DNA from: Liolophura sinensis
Lineage: Eukaryota > Mollusca > Polyplacophora > Chitonida > Chitonidae
Reading direction: 5' to 3'
Assembly (NCBI RefSeq): GCF_032854445.1
Contig: NC_088300.1
Coordinates: forward strand, 77,429,966 to 77,493,965
Length of the DNA: 64,000 nt
Part shown: positions 44,187 to 54,789 of the stretch, piece by piece
Numbering within the stretch: the first letter of the stretch is position 1
Layout of the letters: every line of letters begins with the position of its first letter
Notes under the pieces: model-generated
What the model was told of the DNA's origin: nothing
Seen by the model: only the letters and a program-made list of their open reading frames with translations
The model's database searches: none
Position numbers and translations under genes: made by a program

Positions 44187-47100
44187 ATGGCGATGTTGGC
44201 AGCCCCTCGCAGAAAACAAAAGTTTTCAATTGATCCAAGGGGTTCTTCTTGGAGTAAAGGTAAATAGCACAAATTATTAAAATGTTAGAAACAAAAACAA
44301 AGTCACTGCCTATCCGTAAGTGATTTTTTTGAAGCGTTACTGTTGAGGAGACAGTATTGTTTTGGTGTCGTTGTTGTTGTTGTCCACGTGGTGTTCGTGA
44401 GTGGAAGAAGAAAGTCCAATCCACCGTGAAACTGGTGATCATTAAGAGCTATTTACTTGTGGCAGATCAATATAGTTTCTGAAAATGTACTTGTTTTATG
44501 AATTTGTGGGGTTGTCATGGGTCGTTTTTGGTTCGGCAAAGCTCAGAACAGGTTAGTTGGTTATGTCGACCACTTGGTTGACATCGAGTGGGAACTTTTT
44601 ACGCGCTTGTGAAGACGCGGTATATGTTCCTTTCCGTCACTCCGACACATTTTGGGCTGTATTACTCCGTAACTGTCGCAAAAGTTTGTGTTGCTCGACT
44701 TAAGGCGATAGTAAAGTGCACAAATTTCCCAGTCCTCCCATATGGAGAGGGGTCTGAAACAGAGAAATAAAAGGAACCAGATCACATTTACCTACACCAC
44801 CAGTTGCCTTATCCACTATGAACATGAAATATATCAACACTGGACCGAAAAAGTATCATTTGAATGCAATTATCTACCAAGTAGATGTAAAAACGCCAGA
44901 GACCACACAGTAACTTAATCAACAGTTACCTATTAAAAAATCACCTCAAAAATTTCTTTGAATTCTAATCTGTGTGATAGACTAGCTCCTTTTTAAATTT
45001 AGGCCTCTTGAATTGAAGCATTAGAGTTTTTGTGAACACCATGTGTGTCTGGATGCCATTTTGTCACAAAATATCATAGCAGCCAAAAACACAATCCTAA
45101 ACTTGCCACGACAACTGTAAATATCATATAATTTACCTGAAAATGCAACCATGTAATCAGACTCATTGCAACTATTCCAGCAGGACTGTCACGACGATCA
45201 CCTCAAGTAACTTCCTTTACTGCCTCACAAAATAATAAAATCAAACAACGTTTACCCACTGTTTTCCTTTTCAGGAAGAATGGCCTGATTGAAATCTTCA
45301 TTTTCTTTTTGACAAGGATAATATTTCAAGAGAATTTATAGGCGATGCACTTTTCAGATTAGTTTCTAGTATACATGTCAGACGCATGATTTTTGATTTT
45401 CTCAAAGGCTTTTTTTTAGATCATATGTGAAATTTCCTTTTACAGACTGAGAGTGACAACCACATAGTAGTATTCCATAATTTATTTATTTACCTGATTG
45501 GTGTTTTATGCTGTACTCAAGAATATTTCACTTATATGACAGCGGCTAGCATTATGGTGGTAGGAAACCAGGTAGAGCCCGGCGGAAACCCACAAACATC
45601 CGCAGGTTGCTGACAGACCTTTCCACTTACGGCTGCTAGTATTCCATAAGCCATTAATGCGTGAAGATTCTGTCTTGATTCAGGACTGTTGAATATGTTT
45701 TAAAATTGATATCATGATCAATTGCAGTGTGTTTAATCAATCTAGGCTGATGCTCTAGGTTTGTAAATTGTCTGGGCTGGTCTTCACACTTCACTGGAAT
45801 GTTGTCCTCAAATACACATAACAATAACTGCAATGTGTGCCAATGTGCTGCAATCATCAGTTTGCAGCATCAACTAGGAGACTAGTTTGAGTTTATATAC
45901 GCGTAGTGATAATTATTTCAATCAATGAAGTATAGTAACGTACAAAATTATTCAACTTTTGTATCTCAAATGGTCGGTAGACACACAAAAAAACTCAATT
46001 TCAGTTTAAAAAAAATCAGCTTTGCTCAGAAAGTGGTGGTTGGTACGTGGAAAAACGACTTCTATGAACCCCTCTTGAGGTTACATTTCTTAAAGGCATC
46101 CATAAATGTCTGAGAGTAATTTCATGTAAATTAATGACATGAACATTTGGCTCAATATACTAATTGCATTTTGACAATATGAATAAGTGGACTAAGAAAA
46201 AATTATGCGGGAAACATTGGTCATGCGACCGCATTTTGACAGGAGTACGTGAATGGTGACAAAGCTAGGCATTATGAAGACATTAGGTGAGTTTGAAAGG
46301 CAAGTTCCATCTAAGTCATCTCCTAAGTACACAGTGCATCATTTATCACTATGAATACAGAAATCGAGCCTTTAGTAAAGGAGTATAAAATAGTTTTGTA
46401 GGTCACACTGGGAAGTTTTACTTTATAATAATAAGTTTATGTGACACAGTTTAATATCTATTGTTCTTTTGCTGTCATTCTAGTGTCCTTCTGTCTGTAA
46501 GCGACTGTCCTCACTTTCTCATCCCCTTTTATTTCATTTATCGACTACAGGAGTTCGTTTTTATGACCCGTTATAATTTCTAATACACCCAAAATTATCT
46601 GAAACAAGCAGTGCATTGAGGAAGTGGCTGTGTGGTCTCTGGCGTTTTTACATCTACTTGGTAGATAATTGCATTCAAATGATACTTTTTCGGTCCAGTG
46701 TTGATTTCATGTTTCATAGTGGATAAGGCAACTGGTGGTGTAGGTAAATGTGATCTGGTTCCTTTTATTTCTCTGTTTCAGACCCCTCTCAATATGGGAG
46801 GGCCGGGAAATTTGGGCACTTTACTATTGCCTTAAGAGTTATGGAACTTGCAACTAGCTTTTTATGTGCAAGTTCACCATGTGTAATTTTAGTGCGTGTG
46901 AAGCAGACTATTGGGATTTGTAAGGCTGGGGGTGCTGTCTGAAGTCCGCTCATCCAAGAAGATGCTTTCCACATTGCACATCTGAATTGGAGGTCACCAA
47001 CTAACAATAGACAGCACCCTAGTCTTTACAACAACCCAGACTATTTTTCATGATGTTCGTCTGGCAGAAAGATTTTAAAATGGAGAATTTGATTTGACTG

Positions 47101-50100
47101 ATTTGAACTGAACAGATACAAATGGTGATCCAGCAAAAGAGCAGTCCCATTGGCTAAGGTTTGACAGTTGGAAAACTATCAGGTAGAAAATATTACATAG
47201 ATTCTGAGGGTGGAAAAAATCCTGAGAGTTTTGAGAATGGACCTCTGTTAGATGTATCATTGTTATACATCTACTTCATTTGTCTAACCACTGGTTTTCC
47301 TTCTGGCACATTTTAGATAACCCCAGGCATCCATTTTAATCATGAAATGTTTATAAGCATATATTCCAATGACAAGCTCAGCATTGAGAGGTTAGAGCAA
47401 GGAAACATGACTGGTTGGCTCGGTGTCTGTATTGTGAATGGGTGAGGTGCCAGTGTATTGTGAATGGGTGGGGTGCCAGTGTATTGTGAATGGGTGGGGT
47501 GCCAGTGTATTGTGAATGGGTGGGGTGCCATGTCTGGTGTCTTTGACATGATGTCTTCCAGTTCGGCCAGATTATGTACAGGTGGATCCCTTGCTTGAAC
47601 ATGACGACCATCTGGCTTAATTGGGAGCTGCCTTGCAAGAGGAATGGTAGAGGCTACCCCTTCAGAGTACCTGAAGGCTGACAGGTGGTATGAGCAGGGT
47701 TCAGCTTCTGATATTCACATGAAACACTTTGGGAGATATGTTTTGGTTGAGTAATTTCATCCACTGTTTCAACACTGCTCACTCCAGAACCATACTTGTA
47801 AAGCCATTGTTTCACATAAAAGACCAGTGATCATAGAAATGCATGTGTGTTATTCAAACACATAGATTCCAATCATTCTGTAGTTTTTTATTAGCCAAAG
47901 GGTCGCAACCAATCACATTTTACACTCTTTTGATACAGAAAAACGTCAATCGCATGAGTACAAAATCGCCTCGGTGAAAACCAGAGGCTTGCTTAATAAG
48001 TTCTCTGTGTATACTGTAGTGGTGATAGCACTTTGGTGGCATGGAGTCACCCTGCCACAAGAAGACACAATGTATCTGTGTAGTGGTGATAGCACTTTGG
48101 TGGCATGGAGTCACCCTGCCACAAGAAGACACAATGTATCTGTGTAGTGGTGATAGCACTTTGGTGGCATGGAGTCACCCTGCCACAAGAAGACACAATG
48201 TATCTGTGTAGTGGTGGTAGCACTTTAGTGGCATGGAGTCACCCTGCCACAAGAAGACACAATGTATCTCCGTAGTGGTGGTAGCACTTTGGTGGCATGG
48301 AATCACCCTGCTACAAGAAGACACAATGTATCTGTAGTGGTGGTAGCACTTTGGTGGCATGGAGTCACCCTGCCACAAGAAGACACAATGTATCTCTGTA
48401 GCGGTGATAGCACTTTAGTGGCATGGAGTCACCCTGCCACAAGAAGACACAATGTATCTGTGTAGTGGTGGTAGCACTTTGGTTGCATGGGGTCATCCTG
48501 CCACAAGAAGACACAATGTATCTCTGCAGTGGTGATAGCACTTTGGTTGCATGGGGTCATCCTGCCACAAGAAGACACAATGTATCTCTGTAGTGGTGGT
48601 AGCACTTTGGTGGCATGGAGTCACCCTGCCACAAGAAGACACAGTGTATCTCTGTAGTGGTGGTAGCACTTTGGTGGCATGGAGTCACCCTGCCACAAGA
48701 AGATGCAATGTATCTCTGTAGTGGTGGTAGCACTTTGGTTGCATGGGGTCACCCTGCCACAAGAAGACGCAATGTATCTCTGTAGTGGTTGTAGCATGGA
48801 GTCACCCTGCCACAAGACAAAATGTATCTACACACACCTAAAGACTCCTCATTGTCATGTGACTGAAAAATTGTTAAGTATGACATTAAAGCCCAAGCAT
48901 ACATACATATACATATATTACCCTGACAACTTCAAGCTAATAACAGAATGAACAGGAAGACAGTGAAACAGCATTCGGAAAAAGTTTGGTTATCGTCTCA
49001 TCATGAATAGAAGATCTCCATGTTGCGGATGATATCAAATAAATAATATATTATCCACATGCCCCAGAATACTGTCTGGAATTATTGTCTGATGTGAATT
49101 TTCTTAATAAACCTCAGATGAGACTAAATTTGGACAGAAGATGTTGGAAAAGATGGGCTGGTCTAAAGGCCGAGGTTTGGGGGTCAATGAAGATGGAAGA
49201 ACTGAACATGTGAAGATATCCCTGAAAGATGACACAAGAGGTAGGAAGTGATAATAAAGAGTGACAGTAGATTTGTATAACACTGTGGCTCTTCTGACAG
49301 GTGACCAGTGCAAGGTTGTGAAATATTTATCTGACCTTTTTAACTTCAGTGTACATGCACTGGATAAATTACCAGAATTGCTCCTCATATACAGGTCTTC
49401 GAGGAGTCTACTTAATGTATGCATTCCTTATATTAAGTTGAAAACTGTCTTGTTGAAAAGCTCCTCTACCTGGTAATACTGGTAATAACTTGTCCGTGAT
49501 ACACAGTTGTAAATTGTCTGATGGTCTATCAGACAGTGTATACTTATGTTCACCCTTCAGGCTTCATGTACAAAACAGTAAAGAAAATTTAATACCAAAC
49601 CACATAAATTTTTCATGATGAACATAAACCAAATTGTCAGCTGTTTGCAGTTTGTGATTCTCCACACTTAAAAATTATGCATGTTTTTTTAGGGGTTGGA
49701 TGTAGCAAAAGTCTGGCTGATAACTGGATCTCACATCAAGACGATTTCAACAGCCTGCTGGCCAGTTTAAACCAGAACGGTATGAACACAGAGCCCGATG
49801 CCGTGGATAACGCCAAGGTTTGGAGTCTGGAGGCAAAGTCTAAGTCCTCTAAAGGCAGACTTCAGTAAGTAGACATGGTAGTCTGGAGGCAAAGTCTAAA
49901 TCCTCTAAAGGCAGACTTCAGTAAGTAGACATGGTAGTCTGGAGGCAAAGTCTAAATCCTCTAAAGGCAGACTTCAGTAAGTAGACATGGTAGTCTGGAG
50001 GCAAAGTCTAAATCCTCTAAAAGGCAGACTTCAGTAAGTAGACATGGTAGTCTGGAGGCAAAGTCTAAATCCTCTAAAGGCAGACTTCAGTTCTTCAGCT

Positions 50101-53100
50101 TATCTGCTCACAAAATTAAAGTTGAGGATTAAATAAATTTAACCATTTGTAGGGGATGTGATTATTTACACTGCATGGCCTAACAATTACCACTAGTCTG
50201 GCATTTTGTCATTTCGATCTGATCGGTTGGGCCGTTAAGGTGGTCAGTTGGTGACTTGGGAAAAAATACCAGCCCAGGCCATGTTTCAAAATTCAGAAAG
50301 TTTACCTGTCTGCCTGTCACGACAGCCAGCTTACAAAGTACAGGCGCAGCTTATGTCGTACCTTGAGCATCAGCGTCCAATAAGAGGGAAGGCAATGTTA
50401 AACAAAATGTTATGAGTAGGATCTTAAAAAGTACTGCTCGTGTAGAGGACAATAACATGAGGGGGATATTCCATCTTTGATTCGGAGTGTGCATATTGAA
50501 TACTGTAAATTACTGAATTTCTGATTTAAAATAAATGAATGAAAAATTATGGCTTAATTCCGCGTCAGCAATTTTTCAGCCATGGCGGAACAAGATTAAA
50601 ACAGGAGTCTCCTGACTTACTGTTTTTTGTTTTAAAATGTATGTTAAACAAAATGTTAGGGATGGTACCTCAAAAAGTACAGCACGTAGTGGCCTGAAGT
50701 GTTTCATGCATATAAAGCACAATGACACAAGGGGTATGTTCCATTGCTGATGCTCTGTCATATTTTCTTAAACACATGTTTTCATATGACCAAAATTACT
50801 ATACAAACTCTTGATTTCATTTCCTTTGTTACTTCTTTGTAGGAGATGATGAGATAAATTCCAGATAAAACCTGTGTGCATGTGTTCCTGGATAGAACTA
50901 CAACTACATTGTAGTTTAGGGGAATTGACTCTTCTCATACTCAACTAGTTATTATAAACATGAACCAGAAAAAAAATACCCCACCTCACCTCAACTCTAT
51001 TGAAAATTAAAATCTGTTAATTTGTTTTCAGAGATTTTCCAATGTATTTCTTCAGTTAAAATGTTGATCTCTTTGGTGGCACAGGTACAGTAGTTCTAGT
51101 GGGCATGGTAAGAATTGCGCTAATTAACGCAAACTTCACTCAGAGTTCACAGACTTATTTTGTTTTCTGATTCCAGCTATCAGAAGTTCACCAGGGGAAA
51201 GGATCTTTCCTCTCGAAAACTGGAAGATTTGGATTGTATCTTTGGCAGGAGAAAGAATAAAGCGTTGAAAGAGGTTGAATATTATTCACATCAATTTATT
51301 AGAGGAGAAAAAAATTTAAATATCAATCAAAAACCATTGAAAAGTGTATGTTTTTCCTCACAGGTGCATGCCATAAAAAAATTCTAATATGTACCTCAAG
51401 TTGATAAATTATAAATAAAGTCATCGCCAAAATCTGCTGTGGGCAACTCCATTTTGCCTAAGAACTAGTCCTGAAGTCTTCTGTGTTAGGAGGAGAATTG
51501 CCGTCGGAAACCGCCGAAGTGCAGTTCGTACATTTCCGGTAGAGTTCTTCTTCCCAGAAGGTAGCAAACAGTGCAGTTTATTTTCCACTTGACGATCGGG
51601 AAACTTGAATGTTGGACGTAGGTTCCGAGTTTACACGAACAAACCGGCAGTTTTAATGACTCTTGGCTGAGAGGCAGCACACCCCCAGCATAAATTACAG
51701 GCTGTTAAAGATAGAGGACAGGATGGACTCAGCAATTTAGGCCAGCTTTGCCGTTTTCAGGCTTGACGTGTATGGCAAGGAAAAATGACAAAATTATGCA
51801 GCAGGCACCACCAGATAGAAAAAAATGTGCTCTTTTCAGCCAATAGTGTCATGTTTTTAGGTTTTCTTCTCCTTTAAAGTCATAAAAATAATGCTGACAT
51901 GTTCTGAATTGTATTGATTCAGTTAATATATTTAAGAACTTTGTAAAAGAAATCCCTGGCTTTGTGGCTAAGTGTATTATAGTGGTGGTGTGAATGACCA
52001 TTGTCCTTCTGGGCACTTGCCGTATTTTCTTATATCAGGACATAACGCTGCCATTTCACTACTAGTTGAGCATTGTATACATGTATTCATATGTGGTGCA
52101 AATTCTTAATTGAGTAAATAAATATTCATTTGCAGAAGACAAAATCAGTTGTAGAGGAGAACCTTACCTCCTTGCCTGAATCAGTGGATTCACCTGCTGA
52201 GCAGTATGGGGTACAGACATTTGAAAGTACAGACAGCATTCAGGGATACTTTGCCAGGAAAATGGCTAAACTGGATTCCAGCAAGAGGACAAACATTGTG
52301 AGTGAAATATGCAGAATAAGTTGCGTTGCCAAAGATAGAGATAAACCAGAAGATTATTCGTTCTGTTTCAGTTAGGATTGACCTCAATTTTAAGATTTAA
52401 ATATAGTATGATTAGTTAACTGCAGTATCTGACCTTATATTAATCCTCTTTCAAGTGGTACATTTTGCTGGATTCTGACTGATCCGCACACCTTATAAAG
52501 TCACTTAAAGTCTTTTGTGGTGAAGATTGATTGATTTCTTATTCTAAAAACTTAACAGCTTGCTTCAAAAGTATTATTTTAAGGCCTTTATGTTTTTCTT
52601 TAAGTTTATTTTTATGCACCAAACTTTAGGCAATATGCAATAGTAATTCTTAGTGGCTTGTAGATCTTAACTGAAATAAGTTGTATCCTGACTTAAATGT
52701 TGTCTCAGCTGTCCATAAACCAAGGTCCCTTTCAGTGAGGGAATAAAACACAGGCTAGATAAGGATACAAAATGGGACAGTAAATGTAACTGGTGCATTG
52801 GCAAGTTATGGCATTTTGTTTGGGCTTAGTACATGTTTTCCTTAATATTTATTATTAAATTTATAGTTAATGGCAATTAGTTGTTGGTTTTTCAGATTGT
52901 TTATTTTGGAATATATTCCTATATGGCTTTCCTGTTTTTGTACATAGGAGGTGAATGGGGCAGGAGGAAAGGATAATGAAGTGAAGGCACAGGAGCAGGG
53001 AAGTGAAAACCTGGGACTGGGAATTAAAACCTATAGTAGTTCACAAAGTGTTCAGGATTATTTTGCTCAGAAGATGGCAAAGCTGAAGAAAGAGAGGCTG

Positions 53101-54063
53101 AGTTCTGACGTGAAAGCATCAGACGCCAGCTGTGAGTCTGTAGTACCATTAACAGAAGAACCGGGCGACAAGCCTGTCAAAAGACAGAAGAAAAAGAAAA
53201 AGCGAAAACAGAGCTGTGACGAGAAATCTGGAGAACCTGTAGAAAAGAAAAAGGAGAGAAAAATTACTGTCGATTCTGAAGGTACATTACACAAGTTGTC
53301 TTGTGAGACATTAACTAAGGAGAGTGATGTTGAAAGCAATAAAAAGAGAAAGAAGGATAAGAAAAAGAGGGAGATTGATAGTGATGTATCAACAAATATT
53401 TTTTTGGACACTAAAAATAAAAAGGTAGTTTCAAATAAAAATTTAAATCACATGCCACAAGAATTGTCTGCTCCAGTCAAAAGGGATATGGACAGTAGAA
53501 AAAGGATTAGGTTTAGAGATCCTCTTTCCTCAGCCCTAGGGGAGACAACCCTACAGGGTTCTATTGAGACTTTTACAGATGAAATCACTAAGGCTGAAGA
53601 TCCTGAGGAGAAAATTGGAACTTCAGAGACAATGGTAGTGGTTAAAACCCCACAGGTTATGAACACTGAAGAGCATTCTGAAATTGGTGCACATTCACCA
53701 AAGAAGAAAAGGTCCAAGAAAAAAGCAAAGCATAAAGATGTAAGTGAGCAGATACACATGTCTGAGAAAGTGGATAGAAGTAATATCCCTGCTCCTGAAG
53801 AAAACAGTAAAGGGTCCGCTTTTCAGGAAGATTGTGTCAATAATACAGAAAATTCCAAGAATGGAGACAAAGCAAATGCTAGCAAGAAGAGGAAAAAGAA
53901 AAAGGAAAAACGGACTTCAGAGGCCAGAGAAAGGCTGATGAAAAAAAGAAAATATATATTGGACTGTGGCAAATTTAAGATTATTGAGACCGGATTTACA
54001 GGGTCTAATCTTGATCAAATCCCAGGGTATTCCAACAGCAGCCTTTTGTTAAAGACTTCATGA
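44187..54063 (+). CDS. PINX1: PINX1 (Pxr1/Gno1) G-patch nucleolar protein (6 exons)
   Basis: In vertebrates it binds TRF1 and restrains telomerase; the yeast homologue acts in rRNA and snoRNA maturation with helicase Prp43. Exons: 44187-44259, 49118-49240, 49693-49864, 51177-51273, 52136-52297, 52948-54063; all phases agree, giving 580 residues against 328 in human. The start MAMLAAPRRKQKFSIDP matches the family N-terminus. The G-patch spans about 26-70 (FGQKMLEKMGWSKGRGLG). NWISHQDDFNSLLASLN and YQKFTRGKDLSS, then DLDCIFG, follow as in other PINX1 proteins. The long Lys/Arg-rich tail accounts for the extra length. The motif SIQGYFARKMAKL (189-201) recurs as SVQDYFAQKMAKL (243-255). The exon 3 donor sits in a tandem duplication. 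The exon 4 donor is weak (GAG|GTTGAA); a better one at 51364 (CAG|GTGCAT), also in frame, would add 30 residues. Confidence 0.95.
44701..46837. repeat. Inverted repeat pair, arms ~210 bp, spacer ~1.7 kb
   Basis: The left arm 44701-44909 and right arm 46627-46837 are reverse complements with only a few differences. Example: CAGATCACATTTACCTACAC on the left and GTGTAGGTAAATGTGATCTG on the right. The inner boundary is CCAGAGACCACACAG; the outer begins TTAAGGCRATAGTAAAGTGC. No coding sequence lies between the arms, only a truncated SINE and unassigned sequence. Confidence 0.93.
45481..45636 (-). mobile_element. tRNA-type SINE, 5'-truncated with target-site duplication
   Basis: Tail and proximal body present, tRNA head absent. 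Perfect 13-bp direct repeats TAGTATTCCATAA flank it (45468-45480 and 45637-45649). It lies between the arms of the 44.7/46.8-kb inverted repeat. Confidence 0.92.
47427..47530. repeat. 26-bp tandem repeat, ~4 copies
   Basis: The unit is about TGTATTGTGAATGGGTGGGG plus TGCCAG; three copies are nearly identical. It lies in PINX1 intron 1. Confidence 0.92.
48016..48800. repeat. Minisatellite, ~62-64-bp unit, ~12-13 copies, derived from a dispersed repeat
   Basis: The unit is GTAGTGGTGATAGCACTTTG plus GTGGCATGGAGTCACCCTGC plus CACAAGAAGACACAATGTAT plus CTGT. On the minus strand it reads TCTTCTTGTGGCAGGGTGAC, then CCAAAGTGCT. This parallels TCTTCTCGTGGCAGGGCGAG, then CCAAAGTGCTGG, inside the dispersed repeat at 31545-31590. 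The parent element's end lies just to the right. Confidence 0.93.
48801..48905 (-). mobile_element. Second dispersed repeat family, copy 3 (end)
   Basis: On the minus strand: TATGTATGCTTGGGCTTTAA, then ATACTTAACAATTTTTCAGT and CACATGACAATGAGGAG. This matches the start of 31430-31790 and continues into the minisatellite unit. Confidence 0.75.
49818..50090 (+). repeat. 56-bp tandem duplication of PINX1 exon 3 end and 5' splice site, ~5 copies
   Basis: The unit is GTCTGGAGGCAAAGTCTAAA plus TCCTCTAAAGGCAGACTTCA plus GTAAGTAGACATGGTA. Donor GTAAGT occurs at 49865, 49921, 49977 and 50034 (periods 56, 56, 57). The fifth copy reads CAGTTCTTC and lacks it. The first copy is the coding one and differs by AAG for AAA. 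Confidence 0.97.
50100..51176. other. PINX1 intron 3
   Basis: AT-rich. Apart from the 50.5-kb repeat fragment, two short stretches resemble each other (near 50400 and 50650: AACAAAATGTTATGAGTAGG / AACAAAATGTTAGGGATGGT), suggesting a decayed local duplication. Confidence 0.5.
50525..50590 (+). mobile_element. Fragment of a third dispersed family
   Basis: AATGAATGAAAAATTATGGC, then TTAATTCCGCGTCAGCAATT and TTTCAGCCATGGCGG. Related to 24604-24660 and 42051-42125. Lies in the PINX1 intron between exons 3 and 4. Confidence 0.5.
51274..52135. other. PINX1 intron 4
   Basis: Contains the possible 30-codon exon 4 extension (51274-51363). No other feature seen. Confidence 0.5.
52298..52947. other. 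PINX1 intron 5
   Basis: AT-rich, bounded by strong GTGAGT and CATAG signals. It separates the two exons that look like duplicates. No other feature seen. Confidence 0.6.
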
Positions 54064-54095
54064 TGTCCCTACTCTTGTCTGTTTATATAGAGTGG

Positions 54096-54445
54096 AGTGC
54101 TTGCCCTGTTGTACCAGTAACAGATTGGAGGGCTGGCCCTGCCTTCTAAGTGCACAAGTGAGTTAGTAATGTTACATGGTTGTACCAGTAGCAGATTGGA
54201 AGGCTGGCTTTGTCTGCTGAGTGCACAAGTGAGTTAGTGATGGTACATACATATCAATAACACTAAACAGATTGGAGAACTGTCACACTCTGAGTGCACA
54301 AGTGAGTTAGTAATGTTCCATGGTTGTACCAGTAACAAATTGGAGGGCTGACACTGTGTTGAGTGCACAAGTGAGTGAATTCTATTACATGCATGGTTGT
54401 ACCAGTAACACATTGGAGGGCTGGTTCTATCTGTTAATGATTAGT
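54096..54445. repeat. ~75-bp imperfect tandem repeat in the PINX1 3' UTR, ~4.5 copies
   Basis: The blocks TTGTACCAGTAACAGATTGG, AGGGCTGG and AGTGCACAAGTGAGTTAGTA recur four to five times with substitutions and small indels. Confidence 0.9.
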
Positions 54446-54764
54446 TAATGATATTACATAAATCGTTGTACGAGTATTTAAGCCTTCAGAGACCTATCTC
54501 TAGTTATCTCTAGCCAGTACTGCTTTATACAGTGCACATTCCTGCTGTCAGTAGGGCTTTACTTTCGATCAGATCAGGGAATGTGATTCTTGTCCTGATT
54601 CAAATGAACCAAAATTCTGTCTCTCTGCTTCAGTTCCCGTAATCGCAAAAATCATTTTCAAATGACGTTCTTGAATTTTTGATTTGTGAAACTTTCTTTG
54701 GACAAGTGAACGCGTGTTTCACGTTATGAACAGAAATCACCCCAACCTGTTTACTATTTTATGT

Positions 54765-54770
54765 AATAAA
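54765..54770 (+). promoter_or_regulatory. Candidate PINX1 polyadenylation signal
   Basis: AATAAA about 700 bases after the stop codon, the first canonical signal on this strand after the UTR repeats. Confidence 0.55.
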
Positions 54771-54789
54771 ACCTTGACATGGAGTAACT

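Larger units (their letters stand above)
44260..49117. other. PINX1 intron 1
   Basis: A 4.86-kb intron. It holds an inverted repeat (44701-46837), a truncated SINE, a 26-bp tandem repeat at 47427-47530 and a 64-bp array at 48016-48800. No exon was recognised inside it. Confidence 0.8.

Noticed and set aside
48175-48951. His/Tyr-rich and Val-rich frames in the 64-bp array
   Set aside because: Repeat-driven open frames in a dispersed-element-derived minisatellite inside PINX1 intron 1.
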